DNA of 64,000 nucleotides, taken from NCBI GenBank assembly GCA_017307165.1, contig JAFKGK010000001.1, positions 653,602 to 717,601 on the forward strand, read 5' to 3'. A program made the translations under genes and the position numbers. The notes beneath the pieces were generated by a model that made no database searches, was not told where the DNA came from, and was given only the letters and a program-made list of their open reading frames with translations. Positions 42,897 through 52,726 of this stretch are shown in pieces; position 1 is the first letter of the stretch, and the number at the start of each line of letters is the position of its first letter. Origin of the DNA: Candidatus Melainabacteria bacterium. GTDB lineage: Bacteria; Cyanobacteriota; Vampirovibrionia; Obscuribacterales; Obscuribacteraceae.

Positions 42897-44468
42897 CTAG
42901 TGCCTAAAGCAACGTTGACCGGTTAAGAGCATGGTGATGCCTAGCTCTTCGCAGGCCGCGATGACTTCTTTGTCCTTGATGCTGCCGCCTGGCTGGACCA
43001 CTACTTTGACGCCTTTTTTGTGGGCCTCCTGGATACTATCGATGTTTGGAAAGAACGCATCGGATGCCATCACTGCCCCGTCGGCCAGTTTGCCGGCTTG
43101 CTCGACCGCCAGTTTGACGCTAGCGACTCGCGAGGTTTGGCCTATGCCAAAGCCGACGCAATTTGTGTCCTTGACGATGGCGATAGCATTGGAAGTAAGG
43201 TGTTTGACGATCTGCCAGGCAAAGGCGATATCGTCCTTGAGGCTATCGGCGAGCTCTTTGTCGCCTGTGGCCAGGGTAAAGCCCTCAGGCTCGACCTGGG
43301 CCTCGATGTCGCGCTCCAAAATCAAGCCAAAATCACCGACATCCTTGATGCGGACTGGGCTGGTATTGCAGGTGGGATCGAGCAAGTGGCTCTTGAGTTT
43401 GAGGACTCTAATATTTTTTTTGCTAGCAAAGACTTTTAAGGCATCTTGGTCAAAGGCCGGTGCGGCAACGACCTCGACAAATCCTTGCACGATTTTTTCG
43501 GCTAGTGCCTTGCTTACTGGGGCAGAAAATCCATAGATGCCGCCAAAGGCCGAGAGAGGATCGGTGGCATAGGCTTTATCAAAGGCCTCTTCGCTATCCT
43601 TGCCGAGCGCGACGCCACAAGGATTGTTGTGTTTGATGATGCAGGCTGCAGCCTTGCCGCGAGCAGCATCGCGCAATATTTTGACCAGGCAGTAGCAATC
43701 GACGATATTGTTGGCCGACATCTCCTTGCCCTGTATTTGCTCAAAGGGAGGAAAATTTTGCAGGTCGCCATCTTGAACCTGCACACTCGTTGGTTGATAC
43801 CAGGTAGCTGCGCTATGCGGGTTTTCACCATAGCGCAATTGATTTTGCTGCCTGAGATTGAGGTTGACTGTCTGAGGCAAGGTCTTGTCGGTAGCTGTAT
43901 TGGCGGAAAGGGTTGAGGCGATCAAGCCATCATAGGCGGTTGTAGTATTGAAGGCCTCGAGTGCCAGGCTGCGACGTAAATCGATATCAAATTTTTTGTT
44001 GGCTACCCCATCGAGCACACGCTCAAATTGACTGGGATCGCAAATGATGGCAACTCTAGCAAAGTTTTTGGCTGCCGCGCGGATGAGGGCCACGCCTCCG
44101 ATATCGATGTATTCGATTAGTTTATCTTCGCTCAGATTTTCCTTTGATTTTGCTGCAAAAGGATAGAGATTGACGATCGCGATATCAAAGGCCGGTATCG
44201 ATTCGGCTTGGAGCACTTTGGCGTCTTCTTGCGTCGGACGAGCCAATAAGCCCGCAAAGACCCGAGGATGCAAGGTCTTGACGCGACCACCGAGGATTTC
44301 GGGATAGCCGGTCAGATCGTGTACCGTCTTGCAGGGGATGCCGTTTTCGCTTAAATGGCGCGAGGTCGAATCAGTCCCATAGACGACGATTTCGTCTAGT
44401 TTGGCTAGAGCCTTGAGAAAGGGCACCAGTCCATCTTTTTCATATACACTTGCGAGTACTGTCAGCAT
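42897..44468 (-). CDS. purH: Bifunctional AICAR formyltransferase/IMP cyclohydrolase (PurH)
   Basis: Last two steps to IMP. 523 aa, normal size. N-terminal MGS-like cyclohydrolase domain (YGTDSTSRHLSENGIPCKTV; ILGGRVKTLHPRVFAGLLAR) and C-terminal AICAR transformylase domain with IIKHNNPCGVALG and GGIYGFSAPVSKALAEKIV. All conserved blocks are readable. It starts 23 bp after purQM, in the operon. Confidence 0.98.
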   Translation of the reverse strand: MLTVLASVYEKDGLVPFLKALAKLDEIVVYGTDSTSRHLSENGIPCKTVHDLTGYPEILGGRVKTLHPRVFAGLLARPTQEDAKVLQAESIPAFDIAIVNLYPFAAKSKENLSEDKLIEYIDIGGVALIRAAAKNFARVAIICDPSQFERVLDGVANKKFDIDLRRSLALEAFNTTTAYDGLIASTLSANTATDKTLPQTVNLNLRQQNQLRYGENPHSAATWYQPTSVQVQDGDLQNFPPFEQIQGKEMSANNIVDCYCLVKILRDAARGKAAACIIKHNNPCGVALGKDSEEAFDKAYATDPLSAFGGIYGFSAPVSKALAEKIVQGFVEVVAAPAFDQDALKVFASKKNIRVLKLKSHLLDPTCNTSPVRIKDVGDFGLILERDIEAQVEPEGFTLATGDKELADSLKDDIAFAWQIVKHLTSNAIAIVKDTNCVGFGIGQTSRVASVKLAVEQAGKLADGAVMASDAFFPNIDSIQEAHKKGVKVVVQPGGSIKDKEVIAACEELGITMLLTGQRCFRH

Positions 44469-44491
44469 GTGGTCTTCCTTTATTTACTTGA

Positions 44492-46348
44492 TCAGGCTTT
44501 TTTAGCGTGAGTGAGGGTGATCTTATTGCTATCTACATTTATTTCTATGCGTCCGGCTTGACTGGTCGACTCGCCGATCAATTGAGCTTGCAGATCCATG
44601 TCTCTCAGGAGGTCGAGGATGTTTTGGGCGGCGAGCTTGTTCTTGACTGCAACGATCATGCCGGTGCCCATATTAAAAGTCTGGTACATCTCAGTCATGT
44701 CGATTGATCTGGCGATTTCTTTAAAGATCTCTTGAGGCTCTTGAGGATTGTCGATCTTAAAGCCCACATCGCTGTTGAAGCGCATGAGATTGGTAAAGCC
44801 ACCACCAGTGATATTGGCTATGGCTGAGACGTGTTCGCCGTATTTGTCGAGCATGGCTAAAATCGGCGCTACGTAGATTCTGGTTGGAGTGAGCAAAGCC
44901 CGTCTTTGAGGCGACCCGCCGACGATGAGTTTGCGTGCCAGGGAGAGTCCATTGCTATGGATGCCTGATGAGGCGATGCCGATCAAATGATGTCCTGGGA
45001 CCAGTGTATGACCGGTAATCATCTTGGCCGGATCGACAAAGCCTACGGCAAACCCTGCCAGATCAAAGTCCTCGGGGCGGTACAGGTCGGGCATTTCGGC
45101 TGTCTCGCCGCCGGCGAGAAACATGCCGGCCTGAGCCAGTCCATCGCTTATACCTGAGATGATCTCCTTGCCGCGTTGTCTGTTTAGTTTGCCCATGGCG
45201 TAATAATCTAAAAATAAAGCTGGTCGGGCGCCAGTGCAGATCAAGTCATTGGCGCACATGGCGACCAGATCGATGCCGATGGTGCTGTAATCAGAGAGCT
45301 CGTGGCAAAGCATGAGCTTGGTGCCGACACCATCGGTGGTGATGGCCACGGCCTGCTTTTCGTCAATCTTATAGACGCTGGCATATCCACCCGCGGCTTT
45401 GAGCATAAGGTCTGGATCAAAATTGCCCAGCATCGTTGATTGGGCCAATTTTTGCGTCGCGATTTTTTTTATGTCGCCGACAAAGGCATCGGCCCCCTGC
45501 ACGTCCACCCCAGCATCTCTGTAGGACTTGAGTGACTGTCTCTGATTGATCTTGTCGCGATCCTGCGCTTCTTGCATCTCTCTTTCGATTAGATCGTAGG
45601 CCATTTTTGCAGCATTTTGAAAAAACAATAGACCGGGTGGCGTGCCGCGATTGGAGCGCTTGTAGCGCGTCCAGTCAGGGTGTTGGCTCCAGCGGATAAA
45701 GCATTCTGGATGTGGCATGAGGCCAATCACATTGCCACCCTTATTGGTCAAGGCGGCGATTTGTTGCCAGCTGCCATTGACGTCTTGGGCGTACCTCAAA
45801 GGCGCAGCCTTAGCAATGCTTTCGCGCTCGGCTTCGTTCATGGCATCACGCAGCAAGAGGCGTCCCTCGCCATGCCTGATGGGGAGATCAAAATTTTCTA
45901 GACCTTCAAAATAAAGACTGGGATTTTGACTGGAAACTTTGACTTCGACCCAACGATCGACAAATCGCTGATGGCTGTTGCGAGCAAGTGTGGCAAGCCT
46001 CTCGCCCCTGGTCGAGGTGGCTGGCAAAAGCCCCATCTGGACCAGGGCCTGAAAGCCGTTGCATATGCCAATGAGGAGTTTGCCTTGATCGATGAAGGCC
46101 TGCAATCTGTCCTTAAACAGTGATTGTAGTTTGAGTGAGAGGATCTTGCCACTGCGCACTTCGTCGCCGAAGGAAAAACCACCTGGCAGAACCAGGGCAT
46201 GATACTCGTCCAGTCGATCGCCAAATGCAGCGAGACTGCCTAGATGAATCAGGCCCGTCTCGAAGCCTGCGAGTCTGAGGGCATTGACTGTCTCGTTTTC
46301 GCAATTGATGCCATCACCCGTGATGACCATGGCTCTGGGATTTTGCAT
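44492..46348 (-). CDS. purQM: PurQ-PurM fusion: FGAM synthase glutaminase and AIR synthetase
   Basis: 618 aa from ATG 46348 (GGAG six bases upstream; a GTG four codons earlier directly abuts the purL stop). Residues 1 to about 260 are PurQ: LVLPGGFSFGDEVRSGKILS, ICNGFQAL nucleophile cysteine near residue 96 and MPHPEC. A hydrophilic linker covers about 261-285. PurM follows: DAGVDVQGADAFV, TTDGVGTKL, MCANDLICTGARP, AGGETAEMPDLY and GNFDP-type blocks. The glutaminase supplies NH3 to PurS/L and AIR synthetase uses FGAM directly, so adjacent reactions are joined. Part of the pur operon. Confidence 0.93.
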   Translation of the reverse strand: MQNPRAMVITGDGINCENETVNALRLAGFETGLIHLGSLAAFGDRLDEYHALVLPGGFSFGDEVRSGKILSLKLQSLFKDRLQAFIDQGKLLIGICNGFQALVQMGLLPATSTRGERLATLARNSHQRFVDRWVEVKVSSQNPSLYFEGLENFDLPIRHGEGRLLLRDAMNEAERESIAKAAPLRYAQDVNGSWQQIAALTNKGGNVIGLMPHPECFIRWSQHPDWTRYKRSNRGTPPGLLFFQNAAKMAYDLIEREMQEAQDRDKINQRQSLKSYRDAGVDVQGADAFVGDIKKIATQKLAQSTMLGNFDPDLMLKAAGGYASVYKIDEKQAVAITTDGVGTKLMLCHELSDYSTIGIDLVAMCANDLICTGARPALFLDYYAMGKLNRQRGKEIISGISDGLAQAGMFLAGGETAEMPDLYRPEDFDLAGFAVGFVDPAKMITGHTLVPGHHLIGIASSGIHSNGLSLARKLIVGGSPQRRALLTPTRIYVAPILAMLDKYGEHVSAIANITGGGFTNLMRFNSDVGFKIDNPQEPQEIFKEIARSIDMTEMYQTFNMGTGMIVAVKNKLAAQNILDLLRDMDLQAQLIGESTSQAGRIEINVDSNKITLTHAKKA

Positions 46349-46360
46349 GTCTCGCTCCAC

Positions 46361-49300
46361 TTAGTTAAAGGGTAGGGGAGTGGCTTGCGCCTGGGCCAAC
46401 ACATTTAATTGTGCTTCGAGCAAGGTCTCTGAGCCTTCTTTGACCTTGATCGTCTTATCTAAAGTGACCTTGCCTAGGTGTTGGAAGGGCACCGATGCCA
46501 TACTCAAAAGATCCTCGAATGAGTGTTTTGCCTCCGATCTGATCGTGATCAAGAGCGTCGAAGCACACTCTCCATAAAGCCTGAGATCGCGTCTGATCAG
46601 ACCGCTCATGTCGTAGAGCGCGCCTGAAGGAGGCAATGTGTCCGATGCCCTGATCGTTTGGTAGAGCTTTTGGCCAGGCAACTGGATTGTCGCACCTTTG
46701 TCGCCACCTACGGCGCATTCGGTCAGGGCTACAAAGAGACCGCCTTCGCTCAAATCATGGCAGGATTCGATCAATTGCATTTGCATGGCTTGATTGATGC
46801 TGCGATATAGTCGCGCTGCCAAAACAGGATCGATGGTAGGCAATGGTCCCACCTCTATTGGCCAACCTTTGATATTGGCATAGGTGGAGGCGGCAAAACT
46901 CGGTAGACCGGCTGACACTATATAGATAAGATCCTGGTCTTCTTTAAAGTCGCTGGATACTGCCTGCTCAAAATCATTCATACGTGCCATGGCTGTCACC
47001 AGTAGGGTCGGAATGACGGCCAGATTGAGAGTCTTGTCCTTAAAGTTATTCTTCATCGAGTCCTTGCCGGAGATCAATGGAGTCTTGTAGGCAAGGCCGA
47101 TGTCAAATAGTCCTTTGCAGGCCTCGACCAATTGTCCGAGCTTGCGTTTGCCTTCGTAATTGTGGGGGCTCTCTATAGGATCGGGCCAGCAAAAATTGTC
47201 CAGCAAGGTGATGGTGTCAAATGCGCCACCAACCGAGACTATGTTGCGGCAGGCCTCGTCTACCGACATCTGCGCCATCAGATAGGGCGCCAGCTCCGCC
47301 AGCTGCGGCTGCAGACCTGTGGAGACGACCAGACCCAATTGCCTGTCCTCAGGATGCGTGTCTACATTGACCAGAGGAGCAATCACCGCTGCATCGCAAG
47401 GGGCGGTGCCTTTGGCGCCCATATAAGCCTTGATGACGCTATTGCCTTGTACTTCGTGATCAAAACGCCTGACCACGCTTTCGCGGCTCACTATATTGGG
47501 ATGGGCCAATAAGCGCAAGGTGTCTGAAATGGTCGGTTGGAGATCGACTTGCAGACTCTCGGGGACATCTTTTGCTTGAGTCATCGAGATCGACGCTACA
47601 TCAGGATTTTGCCAGGTTGCTTGCAATTCGAGGCGTGGGTTGCCGGAGTGCAAAAACTCGAGATCGAGCACGGCCAATGGCGTCGTGCGTTTGATCTCAA
47701 AATAACCTCGGTCGTGGAACTCGCCTATGGCCGAGACTTCTACATCAAATTCGCGTGCAAGTATCTCCAGTTCGGCCCAACGATCGGTTGAGATGGTCAT
47801 GCGTTCCTGGGATTCGGATACGACTATCTGCCAGTCTGCCAGGCCGGGATACTTGAGGGGCACCCGGTCGAGATCTATGGTGGCGCCATTGGTGATCTGT
47901 GCCATCTCGCCCACGCTGGAGGAGAGGCCGCCGGCTCCATTGTCGGTGATGCCTGTTATCAGTCCTGCGTCGCGGGCAGCCAGGACAAAGTCCAAAAGCC
48001 TCTTTTGGGTAAAAGGATCGCCTATCTGCACGACATCGGAAGTGGCATTTTCATCGAGCGCGAGTGAAGAAAAAGTAGCACCGTGCACACCGTCGCGACC
48101 TACGCGACCGCCGGCCATGACGATGGTATCACCGACTTTGGTATGTTTTTTGATGGCGTCCAGTCGGTTGCCCGAGACCACGATCTCCTTGGGCATGATG
48201 CCGCCTGTGCCGCAAAAGACAAGAGGCTTGGCGCGATAACTGTCGTGAAAAAAGACTGCACCGTTGATATTTGGTATGCCGGACTTATTACCACCATCCT
48301 CGATGCCCTTCCTAACGCCATTGATGATCGTCTCTGGAGGCAAAAGGTTTGAGCTTTGAGCCTGGAGCACCCCTTCGGATTCGGGGTGGACAAAGCAAAG
48401 AGCATCGGTATTAAAGATGGGCTTGGCACCGAGACCGGTGCCGAGTATGTCACGATTGACGCCAAGGATGCCGGTCAGAGCACCACCATACGGCTCCAGA
48501 GCCGACGGCGAATTGTGCGTTTCGACCTTGATGCAGACAGCATGATCGCGACTAAAATCGACTACTCCAGCATTATCCTCAAAAACAGACAATAGATCCG
48601 GCCGGTCTGCGGCCAACTGGCGAGTGAGTCCCTTGATATGGGTCTTGTAGAGGCCGTCGATGACGGCTTTTTGGCCATCGAGCTCGTACTCGATTTTGGC
48701 ATTAAAGATCTTGTGCTTGCAATGCTCGGACCAGGTCTGGGCGATGATTTCGAGCTCGATATCATTGGGCGCCGTCAGGCCCATCTTGTCTCTGAGTGCC
48801 TTTGTCTCAGCCTTTTCAAAATATTCTTTGACCGCCTTCATCTCGGCGAGGTCTAGCGACAGGCATCTATCTATGGACATCTTTTCGAGCAGCTCATCGC
48901 TTATATCGAGGTCTATTTTCTCAGCTTCTTTAGGTGCATCTTGGCCAGATACATGAGGAAAGGGCAGAAAAAATTGGTCGGCCTTTTTATTGGGTATCTT
49001 AGGATCGATCGGACAAGTCGTTATCCGCTCGATGAGTTTGTTGTATGCAGGCTCAAAGAGTGCTTTTTTGTAGATGAAACCAGTGCCCGAGGCAACCTGT
49101 ATCCTCTCGTCGATGTGCTTGATGGCCAGGGCTTTGAGCACTGCCTTGGCTGGATTGTCCGTGACCCCTGGCTTGAGCTGTCTTTGCATGATAGTGTCCA
49201 TGCCTAATAAACCGGCCAGCTCGGTTACCGTGGTCTGGATCTCGCCCTTTGCTTCGTTGATCAAGTTGTCGATGCTTTCGACAAAGCACTCCTCGTCGAC

Positions 49301-49492
49301 ATTGTCGGTGAGTACTGCCGAAACGTTTTCGAGAAAACTCCTGAATTGACCGTCGCGGGCAATTATGTCCTGAGGAATGGTAAGCCACCAGAGGGCAAAC
49401 TCGAGATGATCGCGATCATGCGATTCGAAGTCAAAGAGCGGCCAGTGTAGGCGGTGGGGCAGTATGGCCATGACATAGGTTTGTGCTGTCAT
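46361..49492 (-). CDS. purL: PurS-PurL fusion: FGAM synthase large subunit
   Basis: 1043 aa. After an unassigned N-terminus (residues 1-95), residues about 100-180 match PurS (QRQLKPGVTDNPAKAVLKAL; VASGTGFIYKKALF). PurL follows: DIELEIIAQTWSEHCKHKIF, KVETHNSPSALEPYGGAL, GITDNGAGGLSSSVGEM and a second half with LPLVNVDTHPEDR-type blocks (sequence VNVDTHPEDRQLG). The small-type PurL normally needs separate PurS and PurQ; here PurS is fused N-terminally and PurQ is fused to PurM. The start ATG overlaps the purN stop (ATGA). Confidence 0.93.
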   Translation of the reverse strand: MTAQTYVMAILPHRLHWPLFDFESHDRDHLEFALWWLTIPQDIIARDGQFRSFLENVSAVLTDNVDEECFVESIDNLINEAKGEIQTTVTELAGLLGMDTIMQRQLKPGVTDNPAKAVLKALAIKHIDERIQVASGTGFIYKKALFEPAYNKLIERITTCPIDPKIPNKKADQFFLPFPHVSGQDAPKEAEKIDLDISDELLEKMSIDRCLSLDLAEMKAVKEYFEKAETKALRDKMGLTAPNDIELEIIAQTWSEHCKHKIFNAKIEYELDGQKAVIDGLYKTHIKGLTRQLAADRPDLLSVFEDNAGVVDFSRDHAVCIKVETHNSPSALEPYGGALTGILGVNRDILGTGLGAKPIFNTDALCFVHPESEGVLQAQSSNLLPPETIINGVRKGIEDGGNKSGIPNINGAVFFHDSYRAKPLVFCGTGGIMPKEIVVSGNRLDAIKKHTKVGDTIVMAGGRVGRDGVHGATFSSLALDENATSDVVQIGDPFTQKRLLDFVLAARDAGLITGITDNGAGGLSSSVGEMAQITNGATIDLDRVPLKYPGLADWQIVVSESQERMTISTDRWAELEILAREFDVEVSAIGEFHDRGYFEIKRTTPLAVLDLEFLHSGNPRLELQATWQNPDVASISMTQAKDVPESLQVDLQPTISDTLRLLAHPNIVSRESVVRRFDHEVQGNSVIKAYMGAKGTAPCDAAVIAPLVNVDTHPEDRQLGLVVSTGLQPQLAELAPYLMAQMSVDEACRNIVSVGGAFDTITLLDNFCWPDPIESPHNYEGKRKLGQLVEACKGLFDIGLAYKTPLISGKDSMKNNFKDKTLNLAVIPTLLVTAMARMNDFEQAVSSDFKEDQDLIYIVSAGLPSFAASTYANIKGWPIEVGPLPTIDPVLAARLYRSINQAMQMQLIESCHDLSEGGLFVALTECAVGGDKGATIQLPGQKLYQTIRASDTLPPSGALYDMSGLIRRDLRLYGECASTLLITIRSEAKHSFEDLLSMASVPFQHLGKVTLDKTIKVKEGSETLLEAQLNVLAQAQATPLPFN

Positions 49493-50142
49493 GCTTTTTC
49501 TCCTTGTTGCACTCTTATATAGGGCAATTTTTGCAGGCAGATGCCGTGCTCGGCGATCGCTCCGAGTGCTTGCGGCAAGAGGGCGTGCTCGATGGCCAGG
49601 CCTCTGCGTCCAAAAGACTCCAGATCATCCCCGGGCTCTCTGGCAAAAGACCTCTGAGCGATGATCGGACCATGGTCGACTAGTTCGTCTACAAGATGCA
49701 CAGTTACGCCAGAGACGGGCACCTGCGCCTCCCAGGCATCCAGATAACCGTTTTTGCCGGGAAATGCCGGAAGTAATGATGGATGAATATTGATTACTCG
49801 AAAGTAGTCACCACTGTCGGTACTGGTTCTGAAAGCCTCGAGCAGCCTCGAGGTGAGGATACGCATATAGCCGGCCAAAAGGAGAAATTGTGGAGCAAAT
49901 GGAGCGAGCGCTGCCAGCACTCTTTGCTCGTGCTCGTCCCTGTCAAGGCCTTGCGATGGTACTACAAGCGATGGCACGCCATAATGCGCCGCCAGATCCA
50001 GCGCCTTGACACCTGCATTATTTGATAATAGACAAACGATCTCGGCATTGAGTTCGCCGGCCATGATGGCTCTTTGCACTGCCTCAAAATTGCTGCCTCG
50101 GCCGGAGACCAATACTGCTAGTTTTAAGGTGGATCTAGGCAT
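49489..50142 (-). CDS. purN: GAR formyltransferase, folate-dependent (PurN)
   Basis: 217 aa; transfers formyl from 10-formyl-THF to GAR. Motifs LVSGRGSNFEAVQRAI, INIHPSLLPAFPG and GVTVHLVDELVDHGPI carry the Asn-His-Asp active site. Start overlaps the purCD stop by 8 bp, and its stop overlaps purL by 4 bp. Confidence 0.97.
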   Translation of the reverse strand: MPRSTLKLAVLVSGRGSNFEAVQRAIMAGELNAEIVCLLSNNAGVKALDLAAHYGVPSLVVPSQGLDRDEHEQRVLAALAPFAPQFLLLAGYMRILTSRLLEAFRTSTDSGDYFRVINIHPSLLPAFPGKNGYLDAWEAQVPVSGVTVHLVDELVDHGPIIAQRSFAREPGDDLESFGRRGLAIEHALLPQALGAIAEHGICLQKLPYIRVQQGEKA

Positions 50143-52726
50143 TGACTGTCTTCTCTGCTATTTGCTTGAGCCCTATATCCTTGCGATAGGCCATCCCTTT
50201 AAAGTGGCAGTCTTTGATGGCGGCATAGAGTATCTCGCGTGCAGACTGCGGTGAATCCCCAGTGGCGCAGACAGTGAGGATGCGTCCTCCGGCAGTGAGC
50301 AGTTTTTTTGTATCCTGGTCCAGTCTTGTGCCCGAATGAAAGATTTTGAGGCTGCCCTGCTCTTGGAGCACATTAATGCGAGTACCAAAGATTATCTCCT
50401 GGCCGTCTGAGGACTTGGCTGGATAATCCTGGTGCACCAGACAGCAAGCTACGGTGTATTTATGACCCAGAGTGCCTTGAGCAAACGCGTCTTTGTCAAA
50501 TCGATCAAGACGGCCCTCGGCTACAGCCTGCAATAGCTCGTAGAGATCTACTTTGGCAGGCAGGCCCATCATCAAGGCCTGGGTCTCCGGGTCGCCAAAG
50601 CGAGCATTAAACTCCAGCACGTTAGGGGTGCCATCGGGTGCAATCATCAAGCCGATAAAGATGACTCCTCTGTAGTCGATGCCTTGCTCTGTGAGATAGG
50701 CGGACAATGGTTTTATCACTTGTTCGGATATGCGTGATTTGAGCTCTTGAGTCTCAAACTTGCTGGTGGGGCTGACCGCACCCATGCCACCAGTATTGGG
50801 GCCTTTGTCCTGGTCGTATCTGCGCTTGTGATCTTGTGCTTGAGGCAGGAGCAAATGGTCCTTGCCATCAAAGAGACAAAAAACCGAAATTTCTTCACCT
50901 TGTAGCATTTCTTCTAGCACCAGGCAATAAGCCTGGTCTTTGTTCTTTGCATAAAAATCATCGATCTGATCGAGGATCTGAGCTATTTCTCTTTGCCTCT
51001 CCTCATCATCGATACACTCCAAGATAAAGACACCCTTGCCTTGAGCCAGTCCATCGAGCTTGATCACTCTCAGCGCAGGATCAGCGTCTAAGAGGGCGAG
51101 TGCACTCTTGCGATCATGTGCCAGGGCAAAGGCAGCTGTCGGCAAGCCTGCTTCGCGCATGACTCTTTTTGCGTAGGCCTTGCTCCATTCGAGTTTGCTT
51201 GCGTCCTTGCCAGGGCCAAAAACAGTCTTGCCGATCGCGCGCAATCTGTCTGCCAGTCCTGTAAACAAAGCGGTTTCCGGACCGATCACGATCAGATCGA
51301 TGTGCTCTTTTTGACTAAAGTCGACTAGCGCTTCTACATCGAGAGCATTGATACTGACGTTTTGCAGCTTGCTTTCGGTGGCAGTGCCACCATTGCCTGG
51401 TGCGACATAGACCTTTTCTACTTTTGCGCTTTGAGCCATTTTGAAGGCTAGGGCGTGCTCACGACCGCCACCGCCGACTTGCAATACACGCATTACCCTG
51501 TCCGGTCTTTGCGGCATTTTGTGCATTAGGTCCCGAGTCAATCCGGCATAGATATCTTTTGTTGCTTGTATCACCTCTGGTGGCAGAGGCCTGGGACCGC
51601 CCGTGGCCTCCTGACAGGCTTTTTTCCAGTCAAAGCCGGCAAGAGGATTTGCTTTTGCTCTGGCAAGCTCCCTGTACCAGTCGCTATCCCTGTAATGCAG
51701 GCGCAGGCTTTCTTTGGACAGGTGGAGCCCTTCGTGCTCTTTAATGAGGCGTAATTCGTCTGGACCGATCGAATCTGCAAGCAAGATCTCGCCTGTGGCC
51801 AGGTCCTCGACAAATTCAAATTTGCCATCATAAAGGACGTTGCCGTTTTGAGCAAAACGATCGTAGAGCGACAAAGCCAGGATGCGTGCAAGCTCGATCA
51901 GCTTATCCAGAGCCTCTGCAGTGATGCCTGAGATCAAGAGCGCTTCTTGTTGGCTCAGATGCCTGTCCTGAGGCTCGAGCTTGGTATAAAACTCTACGAT
52001 CGGGCGACTAAAAAATGCTCCCGCGCCCTTTTGCAATTGCTCGGAGTCGATGCACAGACCATCCGCCAGGGCAGTCATGCGGCTGTCTCTTTCCTTTGCG
52101 TCGGAGAGGGCCTGTATGTCCTCCACACGTTTTAGCAAGGAGCTGCCCTCGGGCATGCCCAGTCTAAAGACGACCTCGAGAGGTATCAAACGCAGACCGG
52201 AGGCCGGTTTGCCTGGTGGATAAAAATAGACGGTACGCTCCACCGAACTCAGTACATGAGCCGTGGGTCTTTGGACCAGTGCCTCTCTTACTTTGATATA
52301 AATCGGCTTTGATTGGTGCTCGGATTGGTTTTGACCGGCAAGATCTGCCAGACTAAATGTCTTTACTCCGTCGGACAATCCCAGATAGTGTGTGGGCATG
52401 CCTCTTTTGCTTAAGGCTGCAAAGGTCTCGCCTGCAAAGATGTCTTTGGTAAAGGGCCATTCTGGGTCGCTCTGACGCCTGGTTTTGAGATCTTTAAAAT
52501 AACCGGCATCGGCAAATAGCTCGAAAAAATAAGCGCCCATCAAAGTGAGATTGAGGCCTTTGTCCGGTATCGTATCGGGCATCTTGCCCCAGTCAAAGAC
52601 CGAATAATCATCAGTAAAATGAAAGAGCAGCGCATCGGCAGTGGTATCACGATAGATGCGTTTGACCGAGCCCTCGTAAATGAGGTCGAGATCTGTTTTG
52701 CTGGAGCGATCAGGGCTTGGGCTCAA
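50135..52726 (-). CDS. purCD: PurC-PurD fusion: SAICAR synthetase and GAR synthetase
   Basis: 863 aa. Residues 1 to about 405 are PurC (LIYEGSVKRIYRD; VLYDGKFEFVEDLATGEILL; ADSIGPDELRL). Residues about 411 to 863 are PurD: LQVGGGGREHALAFKMAQ, ATP-grasp KLDGLAQGKGVFI, GPNTGGMGAVSPTSKF and EFNARFGDPETQALM. Both domains have all their usual blocks, so both activities are expected. The two enzymes act at non-adjacent steps (2 and 7). The gene overlaps purF by 17 bp and purN by 8 bp. Confidence 0.93.
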   Translation of the reverse strand: MSPSPDRSSKTDLDLIYEGSVKRIYRDTTADALLFHFTDDYSVFDWGKMPDTIPDKGLNLTLMGAYFFELFADAGYFKDLKTRRQSDPEWPFTKDIFAGETFAALSKRGMPTHYLGLSDGVKTFSLADLAGQNQSEHQSKPIYIKVREALVQRPTAHVLSSVERTVYFYPPGKPASGLRLIPLEVVFRLGMPEGSSLLKRVEDIQALSDAKERDSRMTALADGLCIDSEQLQKGAGAFFSRPIVEFYTKLEPQDRHLSQQEALLISGITAEALDKLIELARILALSLYDRFAQNGNVLYDGKFEFVEDLATGEILLADSIGPDELRLIKEHEGLHLSKESLRLHYRDSDWYRELARAKANPLAGFDWKKACQEATGGPRPLPPEVIQATKDIYAGLTRDLMHKMPQRPDRVMRVLQVGGGGREHALAFKMAQSAKVEKVYVAPGNGGTATESKLQNVSINALDVEALVDFSQKEHIDLIVIGPETALFTGLADRLRAIGKTVFGPGKDASKLEWSKAYAKRVMREAGLPTAAFALAHDRKSALALLDADPALRVIKLDGLAQGKGVFILECIDDEERQREIAQILDQIDDFYAKNKDQAYCLVLEEMLQGEEISVFCLFDGKDHLLLPQAQDHKRRYDQDKGPNTGGMGAVSPTSKFETQELKSRISEQVIKPLSAYLTEQGIDYRGVIFIGLMIAPDGTPNVLEFNARFGDPETQALMMGLPAKVDLYELLQAVAEGRLDRFDKDAFAQGTLGHKYTVACCLVHQDYPAKSSDGQEIIFGTRINVLQEQGSLKIFHSGTRLDQDTKKLLTAGGRILTVCATGDSPQSAREILYAAIKDCHFKGMAYRKDIGLKQIAEKTVNA

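Noticed and set aside
42931..43536. A 201-codon plus-strand frame inside purH
   Set aside because: Shadow of purH, composition serine/leucine-rich with no motif.
47727..48239. A 170-codon plus-strand frame inside purL
   Set aside because: Shadow of purL.
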